Positions 25,538-38,092 are shown, numbered from the stretch's first letter. The stretch is 64,000 nt of DNA from Theobroma cacao (GCF_000208745.1 NC_030859.1:18382620-18446619); one strand, 5' to 3'. Notes: generated from the sequence alone by a model not told the origin. Numbers and translations are program-made.

Positions 25538-25990
25538 GTGTTGCGGTGCCCAACAGCAAGCCTACTGAATCTGCTCAGCATGTTTTGTTTTAGATGTTTC
25601 AATTGGGTGTGAAGGAAATGCCATAATTTTCCTTTGATATTATCTTTTAATTATTGCCTTATATTTGATTCCGGGTTTGATGCTATCTGTTTTTGTGGAG
25701 TTGAGCATTATTGATTATGTGAAATGGGATGTGAAATGGGCATTATAGGGTTATGTTCATTACAATGTGGTAAATTTATAGGTGGTTAAAATGTGATCTC
25801 TCTCAATCTTGTGTTTGGAGTGTTGAAATTGGGTTTTAACATATTTGCTCTCAGGATAGGTCTAGACTAACCATAGGTACCTTTGTCAATTTTTCGTTTC
25901 TTCAAGATTGATATACTGTTTCTTCTTATTCTAAGGACATTGATTTAATTGGGAATTATTTTATTTTCAATTTCTGTGTTCAGAAGCAGA

Positions 25991-26521
25991 ATGTTTCTCA
26001 AGGTGCAGTTGCCATGGAATGTCATAATTCCTGCTGACAGCTTGGGTGCCAAAGGCTTGATGCTTCAAAAGGCTATAGTGGTACACCTATTGGATGACTT
26101 TGCTTGCAAGAAGGCCACCAAGGATCTTGGATATTTCATTGCTGTAACAACTCTGGAGAGCATTGGGGACGGCAAAGTTAGACAGAACACAGGGGATGTG
26201 CTTTTCCCTGTTGTCTTCAGTGGCATCACCTTCAAGATGTTCAGGGGAGAGATTTTGGAAGGGGTTGTACACAAGATACTGAAACATGGAGTTTTCTTGA
26301 GGTGTGGGCCAGTCCAAAACATCTATCTGTCTCACCTAAAAATGCCTGACTATCATTATGTGCCTGGGGAAAATGCTATCTTCATGAATGACAAGCACTC
26401 GAAGATTGAGAAGGATGTTGTTGTTCGATTCATAGTGATTGGAACAAAGTGGCTGGAGGCAGAGAGAGAATTTCAGGCATTGGTGAGTTTGGAAGGTGAC
26501 TACTTAGGACCAGTTTCTTGA
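25991..26521 (+). CDS. NRPD7: RNA polymerase IV/V subunit 7 (NRPD7/NRPE7-like), copy A
   Basis: A single coding exon gives 176 residues starting MFLKVQLPWNVIIPAD. The frame is open for 14 more codons upstream, but those lie before the splice acceptor TTCAG, so ATG 25991 is the start. The protein is an RPB7-family stalk subunit: an N-terminal RNP-like domain (about 1-80, with FPVVFSGITFKMFRGEI) and a C-terminal OB/S1 domain (about 85-170, with GVFLRCGPVQNIYLSHLKMP and GTKWLEAEREFQALVSLEGD). The MFLKVQLPW start and LEGDYLGP end match the Pol IV/V form, not the Pol II NRPB7. Known role: with subunit 4 it forms the stalk of Pol IV/V, which make siRNA precursors and scaffold transcripts for RNA-directed DNA methylation in the nucleus. 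Copy B (37289-37819) differs at four residues. Confidence 0.92.
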   Translation: MFLKVQLPWNVIIPADSLGAKGLMLQKAIVVHLLDDFACKKATKDLGYFIAVTTLESIGDGKVRQNTGDVLFPVVFSGITFKMFRGEILEGVVHKILKHGVFLRCGPVQNIYLSHLKMPDYHYVPGENAIFMNDKHSKIEKDVVVRFIVIGTKWLEAEREFQALVSLEGDYLGPVS

Positions 26522-26701
26522 ACATAACTTTTGTTCACCTTTGTATGTATTTGGATGCACTTCTTACCATTTTCTTAAGAACTTGTTGATTTGAGAATGT
26601 TGGATGTTAAATTGTTCGACTAGCTATTGTAAATTCAGTTGTTGAAGTCTACAGTTAACTTATGATATATACTTGGTATAGCATTTGAAAACTCCTGCCT
26701 T

Positions 26702-26720
26702 GTGTGTGTGTGTGTGTGTT
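26702..26720. repeat. (TG)n short microsatellite downstream of copy A
   Basis: About nine TG units in the 3' flank; a shorter counterpart lies at 38002-38018 behind copy B. Confidence 0.85.
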
Positions 26721-27017
26721 TTTTTTTAGCTAATATTGATGTTTGGACTATGTATAATTGGTTAGCACACGACATGATCACAATTTGCTATCTCCTCTCT
26801 GTATCAATTGGAAAAATACTCTGTTTAAGAGGATAGTCCATTTTTCTTACTATCTACTTTTGCCCTAACTGCACTTTTCTACCCCTGGGGATGGCATGGA
26901 TCTCGTTCACCTTGGTATACTTCGTTGAGTGCTGGGAATTGGTCTAACTCTCATTGATTGACAATGAGGCTGACCACTCAAAATGGTATCTACAACTTTT
27001 TTTGAACATCCAAATGC

Positions 27018-27360
27018 TTAGCTCTTTTGCAAAGCACTCCATGAGCTAACAAATTCCCCAGTCTTATCCTTTAGAGAAAGCTTTGGTAGGGGATCCTGTT
27101 GAGCAGTAAGGCCAAGAGAAACTTGTCGCAGGGTAGGCCGAAATTGAGGATTGCCATGCAAGCATGCGATAGCCAGCTTGGTAGTCGAGACCATTTGAGG
27201 ATTGCCATCCAATGACCATTTGGCATGGATGGTGATGATGATGAAGATGAGAAATTCGAAATAAGATAACCCAGATGCCTTCCCATTATTATCTCTAGTG
27301 TTAGCATGCAGAAACTACAAACATCCCATTTTTCAGTCACTCTGAATGTGTAAGCTAACT
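27018..27360 (-). pseudogene. Orphan last exon of a MIK2-like receptor kinase
   Basis: The minus strand has a kept splice acceptor (TTTGCAG before 27360) followed by kinase subdomain IX-XI coding: AYTFRVTEKWDVCSFCMLTL, EIIMGRHLGYLIS. After a frame change it continues with STTKLAIACLHGNPQFRPTL and a stop at 27018. This matches exon 2 of the intact kinases at 28141 and 38969 but is more diverged. No exon 1 is near it, and the frame change leaves it non-functional. A shorter remnant of the same fragment lies in unit B. Confidence 0.85.
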
Positions 27361-28140
27361 CTGCAAAGAGAAGTAGAATTATCCAGCCCTTTTTGGATAC
27401 AATAGCTAAGATCAGAAGCTAAAATTATATTGTTTTTTGGTGTTGAATAATTACAAACCTAGAGCTGTGCACCCGAAAGCTAAAAATTTAACTCTTTGAG
27501 AATTTTTATTTTATTTATAGAATTTTGAAGTAATGTTTTAGTCACTAATGTTTATAAAAGTTAATGTTTAGGTTATTCAGTTATCGAAAATTAATAGTTG
27601 TTTAAAGTGGTTTTTTCATTTCAATTGATTTCGATCAAGCAAATAATATCACGTGACAGATGAATTGATATGAATATATTACATGATTAAGATTAATTGA
27701 CATGAAGAAACTTATATCAACACAGTCTTTAAAAATTAATGATTGGATTGAGTGATGAAAATATTATTTTTTATTATGTGATTTGTTTAAAACTAGTGAT
27801 CAAATGGATAATTTTTCTTTAAAAATAAATAATTTAAGTAAAAAATACCTAAAAATGGAGAGTTTCGACAATAAAACAATTCAACTATAGATAAAAGAAG
27901 GAGAACCCCGCGCCAGATGACTTCATTTCATCTTTCAAAAGCAAGCTAAGTTTACAGGCAGCTTATAACGAAATTGGTCGTTCCAGCGTCAATCTGGTGT
28001 CCCAATTAAAATATTAATTCCTAACTAATTAGACCAATTGATATTCACAGTGACAAAATTCTTGGAAGAAAAGGTAAATTGATAAGCAAAAAGGCATACC
28101 TAATGTTATTATATATTCTCAACCTCCAATTATTAGCATC

Positions 28141-31100
28141 TCAGCCTGGAACTCCACCAAACAATTCTCCCAACTCTATCATTGAGAAAGGCTTGGGCAA
28201 TTGAGGTGATGGATGGGTCAAGGCTTGAGCAACCTGTCCCATGGTTGGCCGAAATTTAGGGTTGCCATTCACGCATGCAAATGCTAGTTTTGTAGCAAAG
28301 ACAACATCCTTTGCTACTTGTCTTACGAGTGGTGAGAGACGTTGGTCTATCACGCCTTGTAGTAAAATTTTTTGGTCGTTTGCTTCCGGTGCCGACAGTG
28401 ATGAGGACAAACATGAAATCAGATCACCTGGATGCCTCCCCATAAGAATTTCCATTGTTAGCACCCCAAAACTGTAGACATCGCATTTCTCATCTACTTT
28501 CATCATATAAGCTAACTCTGCATAAGGAAATCCACGCATACATTATTTAGGTAGTACTAACAAGCATACTATATACCATTACCATGGCATAGATTATATG
28601 TTCCACTGCTTCCATTTTTTTTTAAGAAGAAAGAAACTACTATAAATTTAATGAATGTTTTAGTAGATGATACTATGACCAAATTACACATGTACCTGGA
28701 GCTGTGTACCCGATGGTGCCTGCAAATGAGGTCCAGTTGGAGGAGTCTGGATTTAAAAGCCTAGCTGTGCCAAAATCTGAGACATGAGCCTCATAGTCGA
28801 AATCCAAGAGAACATTGTTGCTGGAAATGTCTCGATGAATTATAGGTGGTGAATGGTCGTGATGCATATAAGACAAAGCGTTGGCCAATCCTTTGACAAC
28901 ATTGAGCCTCTTAATCCAATCCAATTCTGCTGCCTCTTCATTGTTGCTTAAGATCATTCTCAAACTTCCCCTTTCCATAAACTCATAAACCAGAAATGAG
29001 TGCTTTGAATGTGAACAAAAACCATGTAATTTCACAACATTACGATGCCTTATTTCTGTTAAAGCATGAATCTCACTTTCAAAGGCTTTCAAGTTGTTGA
29101 TAAGCATGCTATCTTCATGCTGGTGAAGTTTCTTGACAGCAACCACCTGACCCATTGGCAGCACAGCCTTATAAACATTTCCATATCTTCCTGAACCAAT
29201 GCAATAGTTGGAGCTGAAATCTTCTGTGGCTTCAATAATTTTCTCATAGAGTATTCTTCCATCAAATCCCAATACTGTGAAAATATCTCCAAGTTGTGCC
29301 TCCCTTGACTCAGATTTTTTGTTTCGAATCTTTTGGCGAAGAATAAGGAAACCTCCAGCCAAGGTAAATATCAGAAGCGGAATACCAAAGGGTAAAAGTA
29401 CAACTAAAATGGTGACTGTAGTGCGTTTTTTATGACCCATTTTGTTGCTAGTGATAGAAGCACAAGGCATTAATCCAGTGGCATTACCACAGAGGCCCTT
29501 ATTGTTTCTTAAGCCATCAAATGAAGCCTCATGAAATGCCTTAATGTTGGGAATGGGGCCTTCTAATTGATTGTAAGAGATATTCACAAACGTCAAGCTT
29601 TGCAAATAATGGAAATCAATCGGGATTGAACCACGGAGCATATTGTGAGAAAGATCCAATATTTCCAAGGTGTGTAATTTTCCAAGCTGTTGTGGTATCA
29701 CTCCAACAAGCAAATTTTGACTCAAATCTAGACTTCGCAAACCATATATGTAGCTTAATGAAAAAGGAATGCTTTCTCCAAGTTTATTCCTGCTCAAATT
29801 CAAGCTCAAAAACTTTGAGCACTCTCCAAGTTGATTAGGAATTGGTCCACTTAAATCATTTGATGCCAAGTTTAGATGTTCTAGATTTGAAAGAACTCCA
29901 ATCTCTAATGGAATTTTGCCTGAAAGTTGGTTACCACTTAGCAAAAGACGAAACATCAATGATAAAGATCCCAAGTCCTTGGGAATCTCACCGATTAGAT
30001 GATTGAAAGAGAGATCGAGTTCCTGTAATTGAGTTGCATGTTCCAACTCAGGTGGTATCTTTCCAGAAATATTGTTATTGGAGATTTGTAGGCTTGTCAG
30101 ATTATGGCATTGCCCCCACTTTGGAGAAAGTTCACCATAAAACCAGTTATTGCTTAATGCAATATAATTCAAATTTGGATATACACCAAAAGCTTCTGAT
30201 ATATTTCCTGTCAAGTGATTCCCTTCAAGCCTAACTCTGTATAAACTTTTGCAGTCTCTCAAACTTGTTGGGATCTGACCCGTCAAATTGTTGTTGATAA
30301 CTGAAATATTAACGAGTAATCCATTGCTGCATAAATTTTCAGGTAATTGACCACTGAGATGGTTATGTCCTAATTGCAATGATTCCAAATGAGTAAGATT
30401 GCTAAATGTTGGAGGAATGGACCCTGACAAATTATTGTAGATAAGGAATAATACAGTAAGCTTTGTCAAGTTTCCTATTGAAGCAGGGATTGAACCAGAG
30501 AAATTATTCTTAGCGAGCACAAGTACGGAGAGAGATTTAAGCATTCCAACTTCTGGAGGTATCGATCCAGAAAACATATTGCCATTGAGGTTAAGATAGG
30601 ATAAGCTGGTCAAGTTTCCTATGGAAGCAGGAATGACACCTGTGAGATTATTAGTTGACAACTGCAAATCGGACAAAGATCCAAGTTGTCCTATTTCGCT
30701 CGGGATAGAACCAGAGAGCTCATTCCGATGTAGATAAAGCTGCACCAACTTGGTTAAATTTCCAATGGATTCTGGGATAGGACCACTTAGGCTGTTATTT
30801 GAAAAATCAAGATAGAGGAGAGACCTCAACATTCCTACTTCTCCTGGTATACGGCCAGTGAGTCTGTTGCTCCCAAGGTGAAGCTTGGTTAAATTATGCA
30901 AGCTTCCAATAGAGGCAGGGATTGGACCACTTAGATAGTTATGATTGAAATAGATCTCAGAAACTGAACTCAGCCTTCCTATTTCTTGTGGAATGGAACC
31001 ACTGATCTTATTTCCTACTAAAGAAACCCACTGAAGACTTTTCAATAAACAAATTTCAGATGGAATATTCCCTGAAAAATTGTTGGATGACAAGTCAAGG

Positions 31101-31483
31101 AAGATGAGCTTGGAAAGGTTTCCAATGTGTGAGGGAATGGGCCCATACAGTGAGTTATTTTGAAGGTTAAGCGTCATCAGGTTAGGGAAGAAAGCGAAAT
31201 TAAGAGTATCAAGTGTACCTCTGAAGCCATAATTTGGAAGGCTTAGATTGGTGATGCTTCCAGCCTTGTCGCAAGTGATTCCGACCCAGTTGCAGTGGGT
31301 GTCTCCAAGCCACGAAGAGAGCAAAGTTTGGCTTTTGTTGTCAAGGCTAGCTTTCCATTTTAGAAGAGTTTCTGCTTCTTTAGCTGCTGCAGCAGCTGCT
31401 AAAGAGGTAAAACCATTGGAGGACTGAGGCGGCACAAGCATGAGAAAGAACAGGGCCTGGAATGGTATTAAGAAAGAAGCCAT
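28141..31483 (-). CDS. MIK2-like LRR receptor kinase, copy A
   Basis: Two exons, 31483-28696 and 28517-28141, joined through GT-AG in phase 1 within the A-P-E motif, give 1054 residues. An in-frame ATG three codons upstream is possible; I chose MASFLIPF because copy B starts there. Order: signal peptide (about 1-28), LRR N-cap ([29 protein letters not shown]), some two dozen LRRs of the plant xxLSGxIPxxxGxL type, a transmembrane helix ([20 protein letters not shown]), and a kinase with [30 protein letters not shown] and DFGTARLL, so the catalytic residues are intact and it is of the RD type. Known relatives (MIK2 and MIK2-like, LRR subfamily XII/XI-like) sense peptides in immunity, wall integrity and pollen-tube guidance; the ligand here is unknown. 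It belongs to a local tandem family. Confidence 0.93.
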
Positions 31484-31540
31484 GATTTCCACAGTTGAAA
31501 GGATTTTGATTAACTGTTGTAAATTAGTTTGGCTAGAACG

Positions 31541-31570
31541 GCCAGGTATTTATGCAAAATATAGAGCATT
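31541..31570 (-). promoter_or_regulatory. Conserved TATA-like box upstream of kinase copy A
   Basis: On the minus strand CTATATTTTGCATAAATACC lies 60-85 bp before the ATG. The same block is preserved before copy B (42209-42237) although the sequence further upstream differs, which suggests a core promoter. Confidence 0.5.
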
Positions 31571-34500
31571 GATCAGTGAGTGGCCATGGAACATCCACAT
31601 CAAGTAGAATAATTAAATTATATTCTAATTCAATTAGATGTTAATTAATTTAAATTTATCTTTAATTCAATTATATATTTAATTTTTTATGGATATGTTG
31701 AATTATGTTTAGTTAAAACAAGTCAATGATTCACAAAATATGCAATGCAGTAGCTGCTGCTTGGTTAGAGCTTTAAGACATTTTTAATCGTTTGCAGCTT
31801 GAATGACTAAAAATATGCTAAATTGATTATATAATTATTAAAAGAAGTTCAACATAAATTGATTCCTTTGCAGCAAATGTACACGGGTCAGCTGGGATAG
31901 AAACTCTTTCATTTCTGCGTGAAATGTACACTACCTTCCTTGGCAGCTAAGGAGATCTGTCAGGATGTAAGAATGCCGTTGAACGAGTTAAAGCATTGAT
32001 GGAATATAATGTGGGTCTTTTTGACTTTTTGTTAACCACGTCTCCTCTTCTTTGTATGAAATATCCATTCATCTTGCTTTTCCCAAAAAAAAAAAAAAAT
32101 TATAATAATAAAGTGAGCTAAGTGAAATTGCAAATGAATTGTTTTATCATTATTCTAGTTTATATTGGACCTTACAATGCTGGAAAACTGGCTCAAATTC
32201 AACGAACATTGATAGCTTTAATCATACGACAAATATTTGACCACCACAAATTACATAAAAAATAAAATATCTCAAATACATGATCTTTAAAATGATAAGT
32301 CACCCCAAATTGTCAAGCACGGTGTTGAGTTGGAGATTCTTAAAAGTAAGGAAACCATTTTCACGTGAAGACGTACAGTCTTGATAAAGACAATAGAGAA
32401 AAAGGAAACACCTTTTTCCATCAGCTTTAATTTGTTTTAATTTTTCCTGGAGACATGAGATTCTTAATGTTGTAATGTGAAACACCTTTATTACTAAAAA
32501 GGAAACCTAAATTAATTAAAACATCACATGACAAATACAAAGTTAGAACAATGTTGTTGATTTTACACATGCAAGTATACATATCAAATAAGTAATATAA
32601 ACAGTAAATCTAGATTATTGTTCGCGCAAAGATTTACTTCTAAAGTTTCACTAAGTACTAAAATTATATAACAAATTAATTTTATTTAAGCTAATCGAAA
32701 ATTGAGAAAATAATCAAAGTCAAAATTAAAAATAAACAATAAATTAACTACCAAAAACTAATTATGTTGAGAAAAGTAGTAGATTGAAAACCTAGGGTCA
32801 TGGATTCATTCAACACTTTATATAATATAAGCTTTTCTTGTTATTTATCTTTCCTGAGTAGTTTTACTAATATAGAATCCAAAGCTATGGACAAATCTCT
32901 GTTGAGATATTTGTACAAATATCTAACTTAATTAGTTCACTATATGTTAATAGAAATCAATTAAATTAAGTTCATTAAGCAAGTATTTAATCTGACTACA
33001 TATGACAATTGGCATATGTTTACCTGAATCGTGAATTAGATTACTTAAGTGACATGAATATACATTATTCAAATCTTAATTCAACCCAAAATCTCTCAAT
33101 CAAGTTTCAATTAGATTCGCAAATCAATTAATTGTTGATCAGGTAATTAAAGGCATTAAGAATAGATTTGAATAAGTAAAACGATACTCATTCATGATAA
33201 ATAATAGAAAAATAAGTTTTCAGGCTATATGTTGAAATCCATCATAATCCTAGATAAGCAAATTAGCTCATAATATCTAAATAAAACACTATCTAAAAAA
33301 ATTTAGCCATGAATTCAAAACAAGAAAGTAGGAATAACACAAAAGGAGATAACTAAATAATGTCAAAGCCTAGTTGATTGCGAATCTCTCTCAATTGCTC
33401 TTGAATTCTTGATTGATTCATAGCTCCAATTCTCTAGAAAATTAAAGCTGTTGTCGTCTCCTCCTCTGAATGCTCTAAAAAAGACTCTTAAATATGTGCA
33501 AGGTGCCATACTTTTCAATTTTTTTTGTTGCAGTTTTAATTTTGAAAACTGTGGTGGAGCCATGGCCTTGAATTCTTAGCGTCGCGGTGTCGTAACAAGC
33601 CTTGGTAGCACCGCAACGCTCCTCTGTTGGGGCCACGGCGGTTTTCTCTCTACCGTTTGTATGGTGCACCCTTCCAACTCAGTGCCACAGCCATGGTTCT
33701 CCCAACGCTGCGGTGGTAGATACCTCAGTGTCGCGGCCATGAGTAACTTAGAGCCGCAGCCTCAGTCACCTTGTTGCCTTATGTACAGAATTACATCTAT
33801 TTATTAACTTCGAATGTGATTTTCACCTAGATCTGGTCCGAACTGGGCAAAGTGGTCAATATGAAAGTTGTAGCCCATTTTCTTAGCTTTCTAATGAATT
33901 AAAAATGACATCAATTGGACTTTTGTAACTCAAGTTACCTTTAAATTACTGCAACATATGTGAGTAACACTTTCACCATACTTATGCTATCATAACTTAA
34001 GTTCATCTTATTCATCACATATCCTACACAAAACCATGAGAGAAATCAACATTAACTCTTCTTAAAATAAATTAAAAACAAAATAAAGTAAAATTAAACT
34101 AACATAACTTAATTTAACTATTTAACAAGTAATATAACTTACATTAGAAAAACGCTTAAAATATTAAAATTCGAGCCTAAAACTCAAAGATCTAGTGACT
34201 AAAGTCTTCAAAATGTTTTAAAAATAACTCTATATAGCACAGTTATCAGAACAATGATTGTTATCCCTCGTTTAAAATAATTGAGGTTCAAAGTTCATAC
34301 AAAATTAATTTAAGATGAAAGAAAACATTACATGATACACCCCAATTAATATTAAGTACTACTTTTTTCCCAATATTTATACTATGAAATATGTCACGCG
34401 ATGTGGGTCGATTTTGTAATATTTGATATTAGAGTATTTCTCTATTTATTTTTAATATTTTAAGTTGTCATCGGTACTTAAATTCAAATTTGAGACTTTT

Positions 34501-36130
34501 AAATGTCCCTTTTAAAGTGGAAAATTGATTTTGACCTCAATTCTCTCAATTGAATTCATTAAAATGCATGTTCTACATTTATGAAGAACATTACCATACT
34601 TAAATATAGAAAACAATTAAATATTCTCTTTGAACCATTTTAGGAGATAATAAATATGTAGAGCATTCCAATAGTGAAAACTAAAAAGATGGAAATACTA
34701 TTTTTCTTTTTCAACCTATTTTCAGATTTTATTAGATGGGATTTTTAAAAATGGTTCACATAATTGTTTTTCTCACACATAATTCATATATTTTATTTTA
34801 AAAATGGTCTTGACTTACTATGATTAAACATGTTTAAGGAAAGTATCAATGCTTTAATGTCACGTTTACAAGAAGAGAAATGTATATTGAATTGTGTTGT
34901 TATACAAGGAAAATGGAGTATGTTTATATAAGAGATTCTCAACAATTTAGGAGAGAATCGTATATATGTTCCACAGACATATTTAATTAAATTATATTTA
35001 TTATTAAAATATTATAAAATCTTTTTATATCTATTTTTTAATAATTTTAAATAAATAATAAAATTAAAATTAAACACAATATTCAACTTCTCTTGTTTAT
35101 CTGTTTGTCAATTTTCTCATTCTCATCACTCATCCCTATATTTTACCTTATTACATTATATCAAGCTTCCTTTTTTTTTTCAACTATTTTTAAATAATAA
35201 TTAACACTATATTAAAAGAAAAGTCTCATTCCTATTAACTTAATTTCTATGATAGTTAGCACTACTTCTATATTATAAGTTTTTGTTGTGTTCGCAATTA
35301 CAAAATTTTCGTTGTTTTCTTTTTTTCTCATCTCTTTTTTCTTTTATTACAAAATTAATTATGAGATTTAATTAGTTTAAAATATTTTTAATTATTATCA
35401 AATTAAACTTTAATTAAATTATATTCTAATTCCATTAGACATTAAATATTTTAAAGTTGTCTTTAATTCAATTATATATTAATTAAAATTTGATTCACAA
35501 TGGATTTTGCTTTTGTGGATATTTATGTGATATCCATTTCATATCAAATTTGAATGTGATTGTTGAAATTTATATAATAATCTAATTAATCAGTAGTAAC
35601 AATTTGAGTTTAAACTTTTGAGAATCACGGTTTAGACTTAAAAAAGTATTGGATAAGTGATGTTTGGACTTAGATCATTATAAATACTAGATAAAAAGCC
35701 TGGTTAGTACGGATGTTTTTATTATTTTTGTAGTTTGTACTTTGTAGAAATCCATCTTTGAAAGTACATGTGTCAATTTATGAATTTAAGGCAGTAGAGA
35801 TGTGAACTAGTTAACTCATAAGTTGACACATGTACTTTCAAACATATCTAAGATATGTTGTCCACATCATTTTCCCTTCCTCAATGAATTTTGATAATGA
35901 CAATACAATTATAAATGTACAGATTGTTAGAAATTTTGATGTAAAGGACGAATTTATTAATTATTTTACTTGATTTACGTGAAAAGAAAAAAGATTTGCA
36001 TGTTCAAATAGTCCAAAAATGTTTAGTCTACAAATCTCTCTACACTTGGAAAAGCTTTATCAATGGTATCCGTTATTACCATGTGATAATGACTTGCCCA
36101 AAAAAGGATAGAAATAAGTTAATTAGTATA
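31571..36130. other. Gene-free spacer with diffuse repeats
   Basis: No supported gene. It contains a poly-A run (about 32085-32099) and a stretch at about 33540-33780 that is richer in CG than its surroundings and is followed by AT-rich sequence, possibly LTR-derived. At 34970-35210 lies a diverged third version of the block at 43270-43800. Bases 31618-31690 and 35405-35490 are similar to each other. None of the short open frames has a recognisable motif. Confidence 0.5.
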
Positions 36131-36139
36131 GAATCCACA

Positions 36140-36816
36140 TCCTTTGCTCCTATTTTCTTGTCGCCTAGAGATGTTGCCCACTCTTTGGCATCTGTCACAT
36201 TGCACAGCAAACTTATAAGCATCTCTAAACAAAGTAGGCCAATACAAACCTGATTGGAGAACTTTGGCAGCAGTCCTCCAAAATGCCCACCATAATATGA
36301 AGAATGGCAATGATGAAGCACGCTTTGAACTTCTTCTTCTGGAACACATTTTCTCAGAATTTGATCATTACACTGCTTAAACAAGAAAGGATTATTCCAC
36401 ACATAAGATTTAACATCATGCAAAAACTTCTTTTTCTGGTGAAAATTTAAATAAGAGGGAATGATATTGCTCACCAGATAATTTACAAAGTCCGCATACC
36501 AAGGGGTTGAGCTCTTACTCACTTGAAAGATTTGCTCATCCGGGAAGGTCTCCCTGATGACGGTTTACTCCTTCCCTTGATGTTCAGGCTCCAATCTCGA
36601 TAGGTGGTCTGCTACTTGATTTTCTGTTCCCTTTTTATCACGGATCTCTAAATCAAACTCTTGTAGCAGCAGGATCCATCTAATCAACCTTAGCTTGGCA
36701 TCTTTTTTGGCAATCAAATACTTAATGGCAGAATGATCAGTATACACAATGACCTTAGTGCCAACCAAATAAGAACGAAACTTATCAAATGCAAAAACTA
36801 CAGCTAACAGTTCTTT
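36140..36816 (-). mobile_element. Athila/Tat-type Gypsy fragment (RNase H to integrase zinc domain)
   Basis: The minus strand encodes RNase H ([41 protein letters not shown]). After one in-frame TAA it continues with FPDEQIFQVSKSSTPWYADF and the integrase zinc domain (HHCHSSYYGGHFGG, then in another frame CDRCQRVGNISRR). These motifs are typical of the Athila/Tat branch. No LTR is visible and both ends are cut. The right end meets duplicated host sequence exactly at about 36817, so it is a relic caught at a rearrangement breakpoint. The left end is approximate. Confidence 0.85.
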
Positions 36817-37288
36817 TGGGGCTCCCAACTGCACTGTGTTGTGGTGCCCAACAGCAAGCCTACTGAATCTGCTCAGCATGTTTTGTTTTAGATGTTTCAA
36901 TTGGGTGTGAAGGAAATGCCATAATTTCCTTTGATATTATCTTTTTATTATTGCTTTATGTTTGATTCCAGGTTTGATGCTATCTGTTTTTGTGGAGTTG
37001 TGCATTATTGATTATGTGAAATGGGATGTGAAATGGGCATTATAGGGTTATGTTCATTACAATGTGGTAAATTTGTAGGTGGTTAAAATGTGATCTCTCT
37101 CAATCTTTTGTGTTTGGAGTGTTGAAATTGGGTTTTGACATATTTGCTCTCAGGATAGGTCTAAACTAACCATAGGTACCTTTGTCAATTTTTCATTTCT
37201 TCAAGATTGATATACTGTTTCTTCTTATTCTAAGGACATGGATTAGTTGGGAATTATTTTATTTTCAATTTCCGTGTTCAGGAGCAGC

Positions 37289-37819
37289 ATGTTTCTCAAG
37301 GTGCAGTTGCCATGGAATGTCATAATTCCTGCTGACGGCTTGGGTGCCGAAGGCTTGATGCTCCAAAAGGCTATAGTGGTACGCCTATTGGATGACTTTG
37401 CTTGCAAGAAGGCCACCAAGGATCTTGGATATTTCATTGCTGTAACAACTCTGGAGAGCATTGGGGACGGAAAAGTTAGACAGAACACAGGGGATGTGCC
37501 TTTCCCTGTTGTCTTCAGTGGAATCACCTTCAAGATGTTCAGGGGAGAGATTTTGGAAGGGGTTGTACACAAGATACTGAAACATGGAGTTTTCTTGAGG
37601 TGTGGGCCAGTCCAAAACATCTATCTGTCTCACCTAAAAATGCCTGACTATCATTATGTGCCCGGGGAAAATGCTATCTTCATGAATGACAAGCACTCGA
37701 AGATTGAGAAGGATGTTGTTGTTCGATTCATAGTGATTGGAACAAAGTGGTTGGAGGCAGAGAGAGAATTTCAGGCATTGGTTAGTTTGGAAGGTGACTA
37801 CTTAGGACCAGTTTCTTGA
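37289..37819 (+). CDS. NRPD7: RNA polymerase IV/V subunit 7 (NRPD7/NRPE7-like), copy B
   Basis: 176 residues, the same length as copy A, with four changes: S17G, K21E, H32R and L71P. The frame is fully open and the intron acceptor (TTCAG) just upstream is retained. The distal intron, the splice donor, the non-coding exon and the promoter seen before copy A are absent, because the duplication starts at 36817 against a Gypsy fragment. Copy B may therefore be silent, or be transcribed from new upstream sequence. P71 falls in the RNP-like domain where copy A has L. The reading frame shows no decay, so either the duplication is recent or the gene is still used. Confidence 0.88.
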   Translation: MFLKVQLPWNVIIPADGLGAEGLMLQKAIVVRLLDDFACKKATKDLGYFIAVTTLESIGDGKVRQNTGDVPFPVVFSGITFKMFRGEILEGVVHKILKHGVFLRCGPVQNIYLSHLKMPDYHYVPGENAIFMNDKHSKIEKDVVVRFIVIGTKWLEAEREFQALVSLEGDYLGPVS

Positions 37820-38092
37820 ACATAACTTCTGTTCACCTTTGTATGTATTTGGTTGCACTTCTTGCCGTTTTCTTAGGAACTTGTTGATTTTGAGAATGTT
37901 GGATGTTAAATTGTTCGACTAGCTATTGTAAATTCAGTGGTTGAAGTCTACAGTTAACTTATGATATATACTTGGTACAGCATTTTAAAACTCCTGCCTT
38001 TTGTGTGTGTGTGTGTGTTTTTTTGCTAATATTGATGTTTGGACTATGTATAATTTGTTAGCACGCAACATGATTGCCATTTGCTATCTCCA

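Noticed and set aside
25949..25990. Upstream ATG adding 14 residues to NRPD7 copy A (same at 37247 in copy B)
   Set aside because: It lies in the intron before the TTCAG acceptor, and the family start MFLKV matches ATG 25991.
36140..36816. Complete Athila element
   Set aside because: No LTR, Gag, protease or integrase core around it; only RNase H to the zinc domain remains.
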